From Salinisphaera sp040361255 (GTDB lineage: Bacteria; Pseudomonadota; Gammaproteobacteria; Nevskiales; Salinisphaeraceae): a stretch of 64,000 nucleotides of DNA. The stretch spans positions 55,098 to 119,097 of the forward strand of contig NZ_APNG01000014.1 in NCBI RefSeq assembly GCF_040361255.1, written 5' to 3'. Position 1 is the stretch's first letter, and every line of letters starts with the position of its first letter. Of this stretch, positions 27,141-36,376 are shown piece after piece. The position numbers and the translations under genes were made by a program. The notes under the pieces were generated by a model. The model saw only the letters and a program-made list of their open reading frames with translations, did no database searches and had not been told where the DNA came from.

Positions 27141-27740
27141 ATGAGTAGTCACGCCAAGCCCAGGGGCGCGCAGGTGAGCGCGCATCGTTTGCGCCGCGCT
27201 GCGCGCATCCTGCATGCCGGCGGTGTGATCGCCCATGCCACCGAAGGCGTGTGGGGGCTGGCCTGCGATCCGCTGGACCCCGCCGCCGTGCTGCGTGTGC
27301 TGACGATCAAGGGCCGCGCGATCGAGCGCGGGCTCATCGTGATTGGCGCCGATAGCGCCCAGCTCGAAGCCTTTGTCGCCCCCGAGGCCGGCGACGCCTG
27401 GGCGCGTGCGACCGAAACCTGGCCGGCCGCCATTACCTGGCTGTTGCCTGCCGCCGACGACACCCCCTGGTGGCTGACCGGCGCCCACGACACCATCGCC
27501 CTGCGCCAAACCGCGCATGCCGATAGTGCGGCGCTGTGTCGCGCCTTCGGCGGTGCACTGGTCTCCACCAGCGCGAATGTGAGCACCCACCCGCCCGTGC
27601 GCAACGCATGGCAAGCCCGGGCACGGCTTGGCGAAGGCCCAGGTGGTGTCGACATGATCCTGGGTGGCCTACCCGATACGCCGGGACGCGCGAGCACCAT
27701 TCGCGATGCCCGTACAGGCCAAACCCTGCGCGGTGGTTGA
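27141..27740 (+). CDS. tsaC: L-threonylcarbamoyladenylate synthase TsaC
   Basis: A YrdC/Sua5-domain enzyme of 199 residues that makes threonylcarbamoyl-AMP for the tRNA t6A37 modification. Recognisable segments are GGVIAHATEGVWGLACDP, KGRAIERGLIVIG, PAAITWLLPA and GALVSTSANVSTHPP. The partner TsaD is encoded at 34927-35988. It lies 37 bases after topA and one base before hemF, the classical topA-tsaC-hemF order. Confidence 0.92.
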   Translation: MSSHAKPRGAQVSAHRLRRAARILHAGGVIAHATEGVWGLACDPLDPAAVLRVLTIKGRAIERGLIVIGADSAQLEAFVAPEAGDAWARATETWPAAITWLLPAADDTPWWLTGAHDTIALRQTAHADSAALCRAFGGALVSTSANVSTHPPVRNAWQARARLGEGPGGVDMILGGLPDTPGRASTIRDARTGQTLRGG

Positions 27741-27741
27741 T

Positions 27742-28665
27742 ATGGGTAGCGCCGAGATCGATTCCGAGCGCGTAATCGCCTGGTTTCGCGAACTGCAGGA
27801 TCATATCTGCCAGCGCCTGGCCGCTTTCGAGCCGGCGCTGGATTTCCAGATCGATGCCTGGCAGCGCCCGGCCGGCGGCGGGGGCGATACCCGCGTGCTC
27901 GCCGAGGGTGAAACCTTCGAGCGTGCCGGGGTGAATTTCTCGCGCGTGACCGGCGACAATCTCCCCGCCTCTGCATCGGCGCGGCGCCCGGAGCTGGCCG
28001 GGCGTTCGTTCATCGCCAGCGGCGTGTCGGTGGTGGTGCATCCGCGCAACCCCTATGCGCCCACCGCCCATGCCAACGTGCGCTTCTTCGTGGCCGAAAA
28101 AGAAGGCGAAGCGCCGGTCTGGTGGTTTGGCGGCGGCTTTGATCTGACCCCGTTCTACCCCTTCGAAGCCGATGCCATCGCCTGGCACGAGGCAGCCCGC
28201 GATGCCTGTGCACCGTTTGGCCAGGCGCTCTACCCGCGCTTCAAACAGTGGTGCGACGAGTATTTCTACCTGCCGCATCGCGACGAAACCCGCGGCGTCG
28301 GCGGGCTGTTCTTCGACGATTTCGACGAACTGGGCTTCGAAGACAGCTTTGCCTTCGTGCGCAGCGTTGGTCAGGCCTTTATCGATGCCTATGCGCCGAT
28401 CGTCGAACGCCGGCGCGAACACGACTACGGATCGCGCGAACGCGATTTCCAGCTGTATCGGCGCGGGCGCTATGTCGAGTTCAACCTGGTCTACGATCGC
28501 GGCACGCTGTTCGGTCTGCAATCGCGCGGACGCACCGAATCCATTCTCATGTCGATGCCGCCACTGGCGTCGTGGCAATATGGGTACACGCCCATATCCG
28601 GCAGCGCCGAGGCCGCACTCTACGAGGGCTTTCTCAAGCCTCGGGACTGGCTCGGCGCCCTTTAG
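27742..28665 (+). CDS. hemF: Oxygen-dependent coproporphyrinogen III oxidase
   Basis: Decarboxylates coproporphyrinogen III to protoporphyrinogen IX with O2 in haem synthesis. The 307-residue protein has SVVVHPRNPYAPTAHANVRF, VWWFGGGFDLTPFYPF, RGVGGLFFDDF, GRYVEFNLVYDRGTLFGLQS and GRTESILMSMPP. The ATG at 27742, one base after the tsaC stop, gives a normal length; the frame is open further upstream inside tsaC. Confidence 0.96.
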   Translation: MGSAEIDSERVIAWFRELQDHICQRLAAFEPALDFQIDAWQRPAGGGGDTRVLAEGETFERAGVNFSRVTGDNLPASASARRPELAGRSFIASGVSVVVHPRNPYAPTAHANVRFFVAEKEGEAPVWWFGGGFDLTPFYPFEADAIAWHEAARDACAPFGQALYPRFKQWCDEYFYLPHRDETRGVGGLFFDDFDELGFEDSFAFVRSVGQAFIDAYAPIVERRREHDYGSRERDFQLYRRGRYVEFNLVYDRGTLFGLQSRGRTESILMSMPPLASWQYGYTPISGSAEAALYEGFLKPRDWLGAL

Positions 28666-28692
28666 CCTGCCGCCCAACAAGATCTTGCTGTG

Positions 28693-29661
28693 ATGCATAT
28701 CACGTTGACCGAACTGCGCTATCTGATCGCGCTCGACAAGGAACGCCACTTCGGCCGCGCGGCCAAGCGCGCGTTCGTCAGCCAGCCGACGCTGTCCGTG
28801 GCAGTCAAGAAGCTCGAAGGCGAACTGGGCGTGACCGTATTCGAGCGCAATCGCGGCGAGGCCCGGGTCACCCCGATCGGGCGGCGCATCATCGAACAGG
28901 CCTATCGGATTCTGGGCGAGGTAAGCGCCCTGGAAAGCGTGGCCGAACAGGGCCGCGACGAGCTCAAGGGTGCATTCCGCCTGGGCGTGATCTATACCGT
29001 GGGGCCCTATCTTCTGCCGCACCTGATCCCGGCCCTGCGCGAAAGCACGCCCGACATGCCGCTGATCATCGAAGAGAATTTCACCGGCGCGCTCACCCAG
29101 CAGCTGCGCAACAACGAACTCGACGCAGTGATCGTGGCCATGCCCTACGACGTCGGCGGGTTTTCCACCTGGCCGCTCTACGACGAATCCTTCGTGGTGG
29201 TGATGCCACAGAACCATCGCTGGACCCAGCACGAAGAGATTGATGCCAACGAACTGGCCGAAGAAGATCTGCTGTTGCTCGGGCCCGGCCATTGTTTTCG
29301 CGATCACGTGCTCGCGCTGTGCGAAGACTGCCGCGATCGCGAGCGCGAACGCCAGCCGCATTCCGGCTCCAGCCTGGAAACGATCCGGCACATGGTTGCC
29401 AGCGGCCTGGGTGTGACCGTGCTACCGCGCTCCTCGATTCCGGGATTGTCGGAAGAATCGCGGCTACTCGAAACCCGGCCCTTTGCCGGCGAGCCGCCCA
29501 TTCGGCGTATCGCCATCGCCTGGCGCAAGAGCTTTCCGCGTCCGCGCGCAATTACCGCGCTACGTGAGGCGGTCATGCAATGCGACCCCAGCGGCGTCAC
29601 CCTGCTGCATGACGCCGTCGCCGCCAACGTCGACGAAGACAGCTTCGCCGAAACGTATTGA
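28693..29661 (+). CDS. oxyR: Hydrogen-peroxide sensing LysR-type regulator OxyR
   Basis: LysR-family activator of catalase and peroxidase genes. The 322 residues begin with the wHTH domain (ALDKERHFGRAAKRAFVSQP), and the regulatory domain carries the OxyR-specific peroxidatic and resolving cysteines, Cys201 and Cys210, in GPGHCFRDHVLALC. This pair separates OxyR from other LysR proteins. The ATG at 28693 follows a GTG one codon earlier. It lies 27 bases after hemF. Confidence 0.93.
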   Translation: MHITLTELRYLIALDKERHFGRAAKRAFVSQPTLSVAVKKLEGELGVTVFERNRGEARVTPIGRRIIEQAYRILGEVSALESVAEQGRDELKGAFRLGVIYTVGPYLLPHLIPALRESTPDMPLIIEENFTGALTQQLRNNELDAVIVAMPYDVGGFSTWPLYDESFVVVMPQNHRWTQHEEIDANELAEEDLLLLGPGHCFRDHVLALCEDCRDRERERQPHSGSSLETIRHMVASGLGVTVLPRSSIPGLSEESRLLETRPFAGEPPIRRIAIAWRKSFPRPRAITALREAVMQCDPSGVTLLHDAVAANVDEDSFAETY

Positions 29662-29833
29662 CCGATAACGCCTGACACCGCTGTCGTTTTTCGTAGCCAG
29701 CATCGGCAGATGCGCTCGGCACGTATTCACGGCTGGCGCCATCGCTTGTGCCGACGTCGGTCGATAAAATACATCGGCCGGATCGGCGTGCGTTACACTC
29801 ACGGCTGTGAATAGCCTCAATGCCCGGATCGCC

Positions 29834-31756
29834 ATGCGCCTGTTTTTCATGGCCATACTGCTGCTCTGCGCGGGCACGAGTGTGGCTGCCGATGCATCCC
29901 AACGCGCGCTCTTTCGCGACGCGCTGACCGCCGCCCAGCAGGGTCGGCTCGACGCGCGTCCCGACTTGCGTTCGCGGTTGCAGACCTACCCGCTCTACAA
30001 CTATCTGAGCGCGGCCGAACTGCGCTACCGCCTGGATACCGATGCCAACGCGGCACTCGACACGCAGATCGAGAAATTCATTGCCGCCCATCCCGATCTG
30101 CCCCCGGCCGAAAGCCTGCGCCGCAACTGGCTGCCGAGCCTGGCGCGTCGCGATCGCTGGTCGATGCTGCTGGCCAATACCCGCGACAGCGACGGCGGCA
30201 CCGCCACCTGTCGTGCGGTCAATGCCCGTATCCAACTGGGTCAGAACCCGCGTAGCGAAGCGCTCGCTCTGTGGCGGGTCGGCCGCAGCCAGCCCGACGC
30301 CTGCGACCCGGTATTCGCCTGGCTGGACCGCCAGGGGCTGCTCGGCGCCAACGAAATTCGCGAACGCGCGCGTCTGGCGGTGCTGGCCGGTCAGTACGGC
30401 CTGGCCCGCTATCTGGCACGCCAACTGCCGGAAAACCAGCGCACGGCGATCGATCGCTGGCTCGATGTGGCCGAAACGCCGGCCAACCTCAACTATGCCT
30501 CGGCCGGGCTGGACGGCGATATCGCGGTTTATGCCTTCAAGCGCTATGCCCTGCGCGATCTCGACGGCGCGGCCGATCTGTTCTCACCGCTGGCCGAACG
30601 CCTGCAACTCGACGCGGCCCAGCGCCACGAGATGAAGCGCCAGCTCGCGCTGCTCTATGCCCAGTCCCAGCAGCCGCAGGCGCTGGTGTGGTTTGCGCGC
30701 ATGGATCACGCGCGCATGCGCGACGACGAACACGCCCTCGGCTGGGAGATTCGGGCCGCGATCTACAACCAGCGCTGGCCGTTGGTGGTGGACGCGATCA
30801 ACGACCTGCCGCCGGCCATCGGCAACGACGAGGAATGGCGTTACTGGCATGCACGCGCGCTCGATGCCATGGGCCGCAGCCAGCAGGCCCGCGCCTTGTA
30901 CGCGCCGCTGGCCGCAGAGCGCAGCTACCACGGCTATCTGGCCGCCGATGCGCTCAATCAGGACTACAGCCTCAACGAGCGTCCGCTGGCGGTCGACCCC
31001 GCAGCGCGTGCACGCGTCGAGGCCAAACCCGCCTTGGCACGGGCTTACGAGCTGCGCGCGCTCGGCATGGACCACGCCGCAAACCTGGAATGGAACGCCG
31101 TGATCGATGGTCTGGATCAGGCGGCACTGGCGCAGGCGGCCCGTATTGCCCACGAATGGGGCTGGCATTCGCGCGCCATCATCACGCTGGTCAAGGCCGA
31201 CTACTGGGACGACCTGGATATCCGCTATCCCACGCCTTATAGCGATGCAGTGCGCCAGTTCGCCGACGATAACGATCTCGACCCGGCCTATGTGTACGCC
31301 ATCATGCGCACCGAGTCGCTGTTTCAGCCCGCGATCCGCTCCTCGGCGGGCGCGGTGGGGTTGATGCAGTTGTTGCCTGGCACCGCGCGCCTGGTGGCAC
31401 GACGCATGGACGCCAGTACGCCGTCGAGCAGTGCACTGACGATTCCGGAAATCAATATCCAGCTCGGTGCCGGCTATCTGGCACAAATGCGCGAGCGCTG
31501 GGACGGCAATATCGCCATGGCGACCGCCAGCTACAACGCCGGACCGCAGCGTATTGCGCGCTGGCTACCCGACGACGATATGGACCCGACCATCTGGATT
31601 GCGAATATTCCGTATACCGAAACCCGCAATTACGTCCAGCGGGCGATGTCGCACATGACCGTCTTCCAGGCCCGCCTGAACGAGCATATCGTGCCGCTGG
31701 ACAAGCGTATCGACGATATTCGCCCGGGCTACGGTGACCGCACCGCCCAGCGGTAG
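29834..31756 (+). CDS. slt: Soluble lytic murein transglycosylase
   Basis: A periplasmic peptidoglycan-cleaving enzyme of Slt70 type, about 640 residues. A signal peptide (MRLFFMAILLLCAGTSVAA) is followed by the superhelical U- and L-domains and then the lysozyme-like catalytic domain at the C-terminus, with the catalytic Glu in IMRTESLFQPAIRSSAGAVG, then LMQLLPGTARLVAR and MATASYNAGPQRIARWLPD. The GTG at 29807 in frame is an alternative start; a TACACT hexamer at 29794-29799 could be a -10 element, which would favour the ATG at 29834. Confidence 0.92.
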   Translation: MRLFFMAILLLCAGTSVAADASQRALFRDALTAAQQGRLDARPDLRSRLQTYPLYNYLSAAELRYRLDTDANAALDTQIEKFIAAHPDLPPAESLRRNWLPSLARRDRWSMLLANTRDSDGGTATCRAVNARIQLGQNPRSEALALWRVGRSQPDACDPVFAWLDRQGLLGANEIRERARLAVLAGQYGLARYLARQLPENQRTAIDRWLDVAETPANLNYASAGLDGDIAVYAFKRYALRDLDGAADLFSPLAERLQLDAAQRHEMKRQLALLYAQSQQPQALVWFARMDHARMRDDEHALGWEIRAAIYNQRWPLVVDAINDLPPAIGNDEEWRYWHARALDAMGRSQQARALYAPLAAERSYHGYLAADALNQDYSLNERPLAVDPAARARVEAKPALARAYELRALGMDHAANLEWNAVIDGLDQAALAQAARIAHEWGWHSRAIITLVKADYWDDLDIRYPTPYSDAVRQFADDNDLDPAYVYAIMRTESLFQPAIRSSAGAVGLMQLLPGTARLVARRMDASTPSSSALTIPEINIQLGAGYLAQMRERWDGNIAMATASYNAGPQRIARWLPDDDMDPTIWIANIPYTETRNYVQRAMSHMTVFQARLNEHIVPLDKRIDDIRPGYGDRTAQR

Positions 31757-31771
31757 CGCCTGCGGTCTGCC

Positions 31772-32995
31772 ATGCAACGGTATCTGGTCGGTGGCGCACT
31801 GCGCGATGAATGGCTCGGCCTGCCGGTCTCGGATCGCGACTGGGTGGTAGTCGGTGCGACCCCGGAAGAGATGGTCGCAGCCGGCTATCGACCGGTCGGC
31901 CGGGATTTCCCGGTCTTTCTCGACCCCGAAACCAAGGAAGAACATGCACTGGCGCGCACCGAACGCAAGCAAGGCCACGGCTATCATGGCTTCGTGTTCC
32001 ATACCGGCGCCGATGTACGCCTGGAAGATGATCTCGTACGCCGCGATCTGACCATCAACGCCATCGCCCGAGGCGATGACGGCCAGGTGGTGGACCCCTG
32101 TGGCGGGCGTACCGATCTGCAGAACCGGGTATTGCGCCATGTCTCCCCGGCCTTCGTCGAGGACCCGGTGCGCCTGTTGCGCCTGGCGCGCTACTACGCG
32201 CGTTTTGCGCCGCTGGGCTTTCGCGTGGCCGACGAAACCATGGCGCTGTTGCGCGAGATGGTCCGGTCCGGCGAAGTCGACCATCTGGTGCCCGAGCGCG
32301 TATGGGCAGAAACCGAGCGCGCGCTCATGCACGACGAGCCGCAGCTGTTCTTTTATCTGTTGCGCGAATGCGGTGCGCTGGCGCGGCTGTTTCCGGAACT
32401 GGACAATCTGTTCGGCGTAATCCAGCCGATCCGTCATCATCCGGAAATCGACTCGGGCGTGCATACCCTGCTGGTACTCGGCCAGACCGCGGCCGCCAAT
32501 GATCCGCTGGCCGCACGCTATGCCGCGCTGTGTCATGACTACGGCAAGGCGCGCACACCGGCGCATGTGCTGCCCGGCCATCGCGGCCACGAAGCCGCAG
32601 GCGTGCCCCTGGCCGAGGCCTGCAGCGAGCGCCTGGGCGTACCCAAGGCCGTGCGCGAAGCCGCGGCCCTGGTCACGCGCTGGCATACCCATGTGCATCG
32701 CATGCACGAACTGCGGCCTGCCACCATGCTCGAGCTATTCGAGCGTATCGATGCCTTTCGCCGGCCCGAACGCCTGGAAATCCTGATCGCGGTCTGTAGT
32801 GCCGATGTTCACGGACGGCTGGGTTTCGAACAACGCCAGTACGATCAGCCAGCCACCGCGCGCAGGGCGTTCGCGGCAGCCCAGGCCATCGATGCGAAAC
32901 CACTCGCTGCGGCAGGCCTGCGCGGCGCCCAGATCGGCGAAGCACTCAAACGCGAACGCATCCGCGCCATCGCCACGGCGATCGGCCGGCATTGA
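31772..32995 (+). CDS. cca: CCA-adding tRNA nucleotidyltransferase with HD domain
   Basis: Adds or repairs the 3' CCA of tRNAs without a nucleic-acid template. The 407 residues start RYLVGGALRDEWLGLPVSDR (nucleotidyltransferase motif; catalytic DRDW), followed by VRRDLTINAIA, EDPVRLLRLARYYARF and, after about 230, an HD phosphohydrolase domain (HTLLVL ... ALCHDYGKARTP) as in E. coli Cca. It converges with uppP. Confidence 0.95.
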   Translation: MQRYLVGGALRDEWLGLPVSDRDWVVVGATPEEMVAAGYRPVGRDFPVFLDPETKEEHALARTERKQGHGYHGFVFHTGADVRLEDDLVRRDLTINAIARGDDGQVVDPCGGRTDLQNRVLRHVSPAFVEDPVRLLRLARYYARFAPLGFRVADETMALLREMVRSGEVDHLVPERVWAETERALMHDEPQLFFYLLRECGALARLFPELDNLFGVIQPIRHHPEIDSGVHTLLVLGQTAAANDPLAARYAALCHDYGKARTPAHVLPGHRGHEAAGVPLAEACSERLGVPKAVREAAALVTRWHTHVHRMHELRPATMLELFERIDAFRRPERLEILIAVCSADVHGRLGFEQRQYDQPATARRAFAAAQAIDAKPLAAAGLRGAQIGEALKRERIRAIATAIGRH

Positions 32996-33017
32996 CCGGC
33001 CGGGCCAATTTCAACCA

Positions 33018-33824
33018 CTAGCCGTTCCAGCCGAAAATGGCGAACAGCAAAAGACCCAGCAGTACGCGATAGACCACGAACGGCATCATGCCCACCGACT
33101 GCAACATGCGCAGGAAATAATGGATCGCGGCAAAGGCACTGATCCCGGCCAGCAACGCGGCCATGGCCATCGCACCCCAGGCATCGGCGGTGGGCGTTTG
33201 CAATAACAGCACGGTTTCGAAGGCGATCGCGGCCGTAGTGATCGGAATCGCCAGATAGAACGCCACCCGCGCAGCGGCCTGTCGATTGAGCCCGCAGGCA
33301 CGCCCGCCCATGATGGTCATACCCGAACGTGACGCACCGGGAATGAGTGCGATTGCCTGGGCGAAACCGATCGCCAGATAGGCCCGCCAGCCGATCTGAT
33401 CGGGTTCGCGTGCGCATGGCGCGCGCCAGTCCACCCAGCCCAGGGCAATACCGAACACGATACTCGTGGTGGCAATCACACCCGGCACGCGCAGCATGGA
33501 TTCGCCGACGAGGCCGAGCACGAGCCCGCACACGATCGCCGGTAACGTGGCCAGCACAAGCCCCCAGGCCATGGCGACTTCGCCATCGCGTCGACCGCTG
33601 CGCATCGACTCGACCCAGGCATGGGCAAGCTGAACCACATCCTGACGAAAATAGGCAACGACCGCGACCAGTGTGCCCAGATGCATCGCCAGATCGAAAC
33701 CCAGCCCCTGATCCGGCCAACCGAGAAAATGCGGCACCAGAATGAGATGCGCCGAGCTCGAGATCGGCAGAAATTCGGTAATGCCTTGCACGATCGCAAG
33801 CACCACCATCTGATACCACTCCAT
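33018..33824 (-). CDS. uppP: Undecaprenyl-diphosphatase
   Basis: A BacA/UppP-family integral membrane phosphatase (268 residues) that recycles undecaprenyl diphosphate for peptidoglycan and LPS synthesis. Signature motifs are IVQGITEFLPISSSAHLIL with the catalytic Glu and Ser at the N-terminus and IPGASRSGMTIMGG near 180; about eight hydrophobic spans. It is downstream of folB-folK on the same strand. Confidence 0.95.
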   Translation of the reverse strand: MEWYQMVVLAIVQGITEFLPISSSAHLILVPHFLGWPDQGLGFDLAMHLGTLVAVVAYFRQDVVQLAHAWVESMRSGRRDGEVAMAWGLVLATLPAIVCGLVLGLVGESMLRVPGVIATTSIVFGIALGWVDWRAPCAREPDQIGWRAYLAIGFAQAIALIPGASRSGMTIMGGRACGLNRQAAARVAFYLAIPITTAAIAFETVLLLQTPTADAWGAMAMAALLAGISAFAAIHYFLRMLQSVGMMPFVVYRVLLGLLLFAIFGWNG

Positions 33825-33946
33825 AAAAGCCCGCCTGGAAAGAATGAAATGCGTTGCGGCGTATGCCCCGCTATCGGCCGCAAACCGCGGGCACTATAGC
33901 GCGGCTGCCGGTAACCATTCGTTACGGTTTCGTGGCCCTGGCATTG

Positions 33947-34447
33947 CTACGGCAGCAACGGCGCGCTGTCCTGCAGGCTGACCGGCTCGAGCCGATGGGC
34001 CTGCGTGGCCATTGTGGCCCACAGATCGGCATACCGCATACCACAAACCGGATGACGCGCTTCGGGCATCAACTCGGCAAGCGGGCCGAGTACGAATGGC
34101 TGTTCGACGATATCCGGGCGTGGCAACACCGGCGCGTATTCATGCACCGTATCGCCAAAAAGCAGCAGGTCGATATCGATACACGGCGGTATCTCCGCCT
34201 GACTGCGATCGCGCCCACAGGCGGCCTCGATATCGCGCAGTTCGATGCACAGCTGGTCCAGCGGCGCCGCGGTATCGAACGCGGCCACCAGATTGTGGAA
34301 ATCCGCGCCCTGCACGCCCACCGGTGGGCAACGATAGATCGACGAGGTATCGAGCGCGCCGAAGCTTTGTTCGAGCACGTCCAGTGCGAGTGCGATATGG
34401 GCGTGCGGCGAGCGATTGCTGCCGATGCCCACCACCGCCCGGGTCAT
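33947..34447 (-). CDS. folK: HPPK, folate biosynthesis pyrophosphokinase
   Basis: 2-amino-4-hydroxy-6-hydroxymethyldihydropteridine pyrophosphokinase, 166 residues. It transfers pyrophosphate from ATP to the pterin precursor of folate. The start VVGIGSNRSPHAHI, ADFHNLVAAFDT, and the Mg-binding CIDIDLLLFGD with LPRPDIVEQPFVLGPLAEL are family signatures. The ATG overlaps the folB stop by four bases, so the two consecutive pathway steps are co-translated. Confidence 0.94.
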   Translation of the reverse strand: MTRAVVGIGSNRSPHAHIALALDVLEQSFGALDTSSIYRCPPVGVQGADFHNLVAAFDTAAPLDQLCIELRDIEAACGRDRSQAEIPPCIDIDLLLFGDTVHEYAPVLPRPDIVEQPFVLGPLAELMPEARHPVCGMRYADLWATMATQAHRLEPVSLQDSAPLLP

Positions 34448-34800
34448 ACCTCGCGCGACCGCGTGATCCGCACCCCGACATTGGCGGCCTTGGCCAGCGC
34501 ACCCGGCTTGCTGACGCGGACACTGACCTGTTCCACATCGAAATTCGCGATCAGAAGCCGCGCGGTTTCTTCGGCCAGCGTCTCGACCAGCTGATAGCGG
34601 CTGGCGGCCGCGAAGGCCTGTACACGCTCCGCCACGGCCTGATAGTCCAGCGTCTGCTCGAAATCGTCGTCCGCAGCGGCGTCGCGCACAGTAAAACCGA
34701 TATCAAGATCGATAAGCAGCCGCTGCGTGGTTTCGCGCTCCCAGTCGTAGACGCCGATCACGGCATCCACCGCGAGCTGTTCGATGAAGATCGTGTCCAA
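34444..34800 (-). CDS. folB: Dihydroneopterin aldolase
   Basis: Cleaves dihydroneopterin to the substrate of FolK. I place the start at the TTG at 34800: this gives MDTIFIEQLAVDAVIGVYDW, aligning with family N-termini (118 residues), and an AGGAGG ribosome-binding site lies four bases upstream. A GTG at 34824 is an in-frame alternative but adds eight residues unlike the family. QRLLIDLDIGF, TLDYQAVAERV, TLAEETARLL and the C-terminal VRVSKPGALAKAANVGVRI are conserved. The AT-rich 34840-34880 region upstream probably holds the promoter. Confidence 0.92.
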   Translation of the reverse strand: MDTIFIEQLAVDAVIGVYDWERETTQRLLIDLDIGFTVRDAAADDDFEQTLDYQAVAERVQAFAAASRYQLVETLAEETARLLIANFDVEQVSVRVSKPGALAKAANVGVRITRSREV

Positions 34801-34926
34801 ACCGCCTCCTGGCCCCTGCTTCACGACGGCGAAAGTGCGTCGATCTGAAAACTACGATACACAATACTATCACTCGCCAAACGAATGGCCGGCCCCGCAA
34901 GACGCGCGCGTCGCCCTGTCGACGCG

Positions 34927-35988
34927 CTATACGTTCAACGCGGCGGGCGGCTGCAGGCTATCCAGCGGCCAGCGCGCCCGTGCCTCGGCCGGGGCGATGC
35001 CGGGCCGCATCTGCTCGGCGCGCAAACTGCCCACCAGGGCAATCATCGCCGCGTTATCCGTACAAAATTGTGACTGCGGAAAATACAGCGCGAACCCGTC
35101 GCGCGCGCCGCGTGCTTGCAGGGCCGCGCGCAGACGTCGATTCGCACCCACCCCGCCGGCCACGACCAGACGCGAGCGCCCGGTCTGCTTGAGCGCGCGG
35201 GCACATTTGGCCACCAGCGTATCGACCACCGCCTGCTCGAAGCTGGCCGCGATATCCGCGCGCGCCTGATGCGTATCCGGCGCGGCCTTGACCGCAAGCA
35301 TTACTGCCGTCTTGAGCCCCGAGAACGAAAAATCCAGCCCTGCCCGCTTGAGCATCGGGCGCGGGAAAGCGTGCGCATCGCGGCGGCCCTCGGCAGCCAG
35401 CGCCGCCAGCGCCGGACCACCGGGATAGCCCAGCCCCAGCATCTTGGCGCATTTATCGAAGGCCTCACCCACGGCATCGTCCAGACTTTCGCCCAGTACG
35501 CGATAGTGGCCGACACCCTCGACCTGTACCAGTAACGTATGTCCGCCGGATACCAACAAGGCCACGAACGGAAACGCCGGCGCCTCGTCTTCGAGCAGCG
35601 GCGATAAAAGATGGCCTTCCATATGGTGTACGCCCAGTACGGGCAGATTCCGGCTCATACCCAGCCCGGCGGCAATCGATGCGCCCACCAGCAGCGCCCC
35701 CACCAGCCCCGGCCCGCGCGTATAGGCGATGCCGGTGAGTTCGGGCGCGCCGGCCTCGGCGATGACCTGTTCGATCAACGGCATGAGCTTGCGGATATGA
35801 TCGCGCGAGGCCAGCTCCGGCACCACACCGCCATAGTCGGCGTGTAACGCGACCTGACTGTGCAGCGCATGGGCCAGCAGCCCGCGTTCGCTGTCGTAGA
35901 TGGCCGCTGCGCTTTCGTCGCAGGAGCTTTCGATACCGAGGATGACGTTTTTTCTTTGCAAAGCGCGCGCGCAGCGATTAGAATCCAT
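34927..35988 (-). CDS. tsaD: tRNA t6A37 threonylcarbamoyltransferase TsaD
   Basis: An ASKHA-fold enzyme, 353 residues, which transfers threonylcarbamoyl to A37 of ANN-decoding tRNAs together with TsaB and TsaE. It shows VILGIESSCDESAAAIYD, the metal-binding HMEGHLLSPLL (HxxxH), LLVSGGHTLLVQVEG and VVAGGVGANRRLR. The ATG at 35988 adds a 13-residue leader; a TTG nine codons later would give the more usual N-terminus. It diverges from rpsU as in E. coli, and the rpsU promoter overlaps its 5' end. Confidence 0.95.
   Translation of the reverse strand: MDSNRCARALQRKNVILGIESSCDESAAAIYDSERGLLAHALHSQVALHADYGGVVPELASRDHIRKLMPLIEQVIAEAGAPELTGIAYTRGPGLVGALLVGASIAAGLGMSRNLPVLGVHHMEGHLLSPLLEDEAPAFPFVALLVSGGHTLLVQVEGVGHYRVLGESLDDAVGEAFDKCAKMLGLGYPGGPALAALAAEGRRDAHAFPRPMLKRAGLDFSFSGLKTAVMLAVKAAPDTHQARADIAASFEQAVVDTLVAKCARALKQTGRSRLVVAGGVGANRRLRAALQARGARDGFALYFPQSQFCTDNAAMIALVGSLRAEQMRPGIAPAEARARWPLDSLQPPAALNV
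35956..35984 (+). promoter_or_regulatory. Sigma-70 promoter of the rpsU-yqeY-dnaG-rpoD operon
   Basis: TTGCAA (35956-35961), an exact 17-base spacer and TAGAAT (35979-35984), about 80 bases before the rpsU start. This is close to consensus and stands out in GC-rich surroundings. It lies within the first codons of the divergent tsaD gene. Confidence 0.75.
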
Positions 35989-36070
35989 CGCCTTATTCTA
36001 GCCGCCGGGCTCAAGACATGCCCACGGCTGGGTCAACAAACCGCAGATTCTTCCGGAGAGTGATTGCTCA

Positions 36071-36286
36071 ATGCCTAGCGTACGCGTCAAAGAAAACGAA
36101 CCGTTCGAAGTCGCCCTGCGTCGCTTCAAACGCAGCTGCGAGAAAGCGGGCGTTGTCACTGAAGTACGCCGTCGCGAGTTTTTTGAAAAGCCCTGCCAGA
36201 CCCGCAAGCGCAAGCGCGCTGCCGCGGTCAAGCGTCACGCCAAAAAGCTCCAGCGCGAGCAGCAGCGTTTCACGCGCCAGTACTGA
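36071..36286 (+). CDS. rpsU: 30S ribosomal protein bS21
   Basis: A 71-residue, highly basic small-subunit protein: SVRVKENEPFEVALRRFKRS, CEKAGVV, RKRKRAAAVKRHAKKLQREQ. Length and sequence match gammaproteobacterial S21, which takes part in initiation near the 16S 3' end. It is the first gene of the macromolecular synthesis operon, with a GGAGAG-type ribosome-binding site just upstream and an attenuating terminator after it. Confidence 0.97.
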   Translation: MPSVRVKENEPFEVALRRFKRSCEKAGVVTEVRRREFFEKPCQTRKRKRAAAVKRHAKKLQREQQRFTRQY

Positions 36287-36313
36287 TATCACGGCTTTCA
36301 AGACCGACGTATC

Positions 36314-36341
36314 AAACAGCGGCCACAGCGCCGCTGTTTTT
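36314..36341 (+). terminator. Terminator/attenuator between rpsU and yqeY
   Basis: Perfect 10-bp stem AAACAGCGGC (36314-36323) / GCCGCTGTTT (36330-36339), six-base loop, ending in a run of five T. It sits inside the operon, 28 bases after rpsU. A partial terminator at this position is known in E. coli, where it lets rpsU be made in excess over dnaG and rpoD. Confidence 0.88.
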
Positions 36342-36376
36342 CGTTGCAAAGACGCTATTTCGACAGGAGAACGTGC

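Noticed and set aside
25139..27142. 667-codon open frame antisense to topA
   Set aside because: GC-rich codon bias keeps the antisense frame open; the translation is Leu/Gly/Arg-rich without domains, while topA on the plus strand has all family motifs.
27433..29391. 652-codon minus-strand frame across tsaC, hemF and oxyR
   Set aside because: Shadow frame spanning three well-supported genes; composition is that of reverse-complemented coding sequence.
32984..33001. GGCCGG/CCGGCC hairpin at the cca stop as a terminator
   Set aside because: The stem is only six bases, it includes the stop codon in the loop region, and no T-run follows on either strand.
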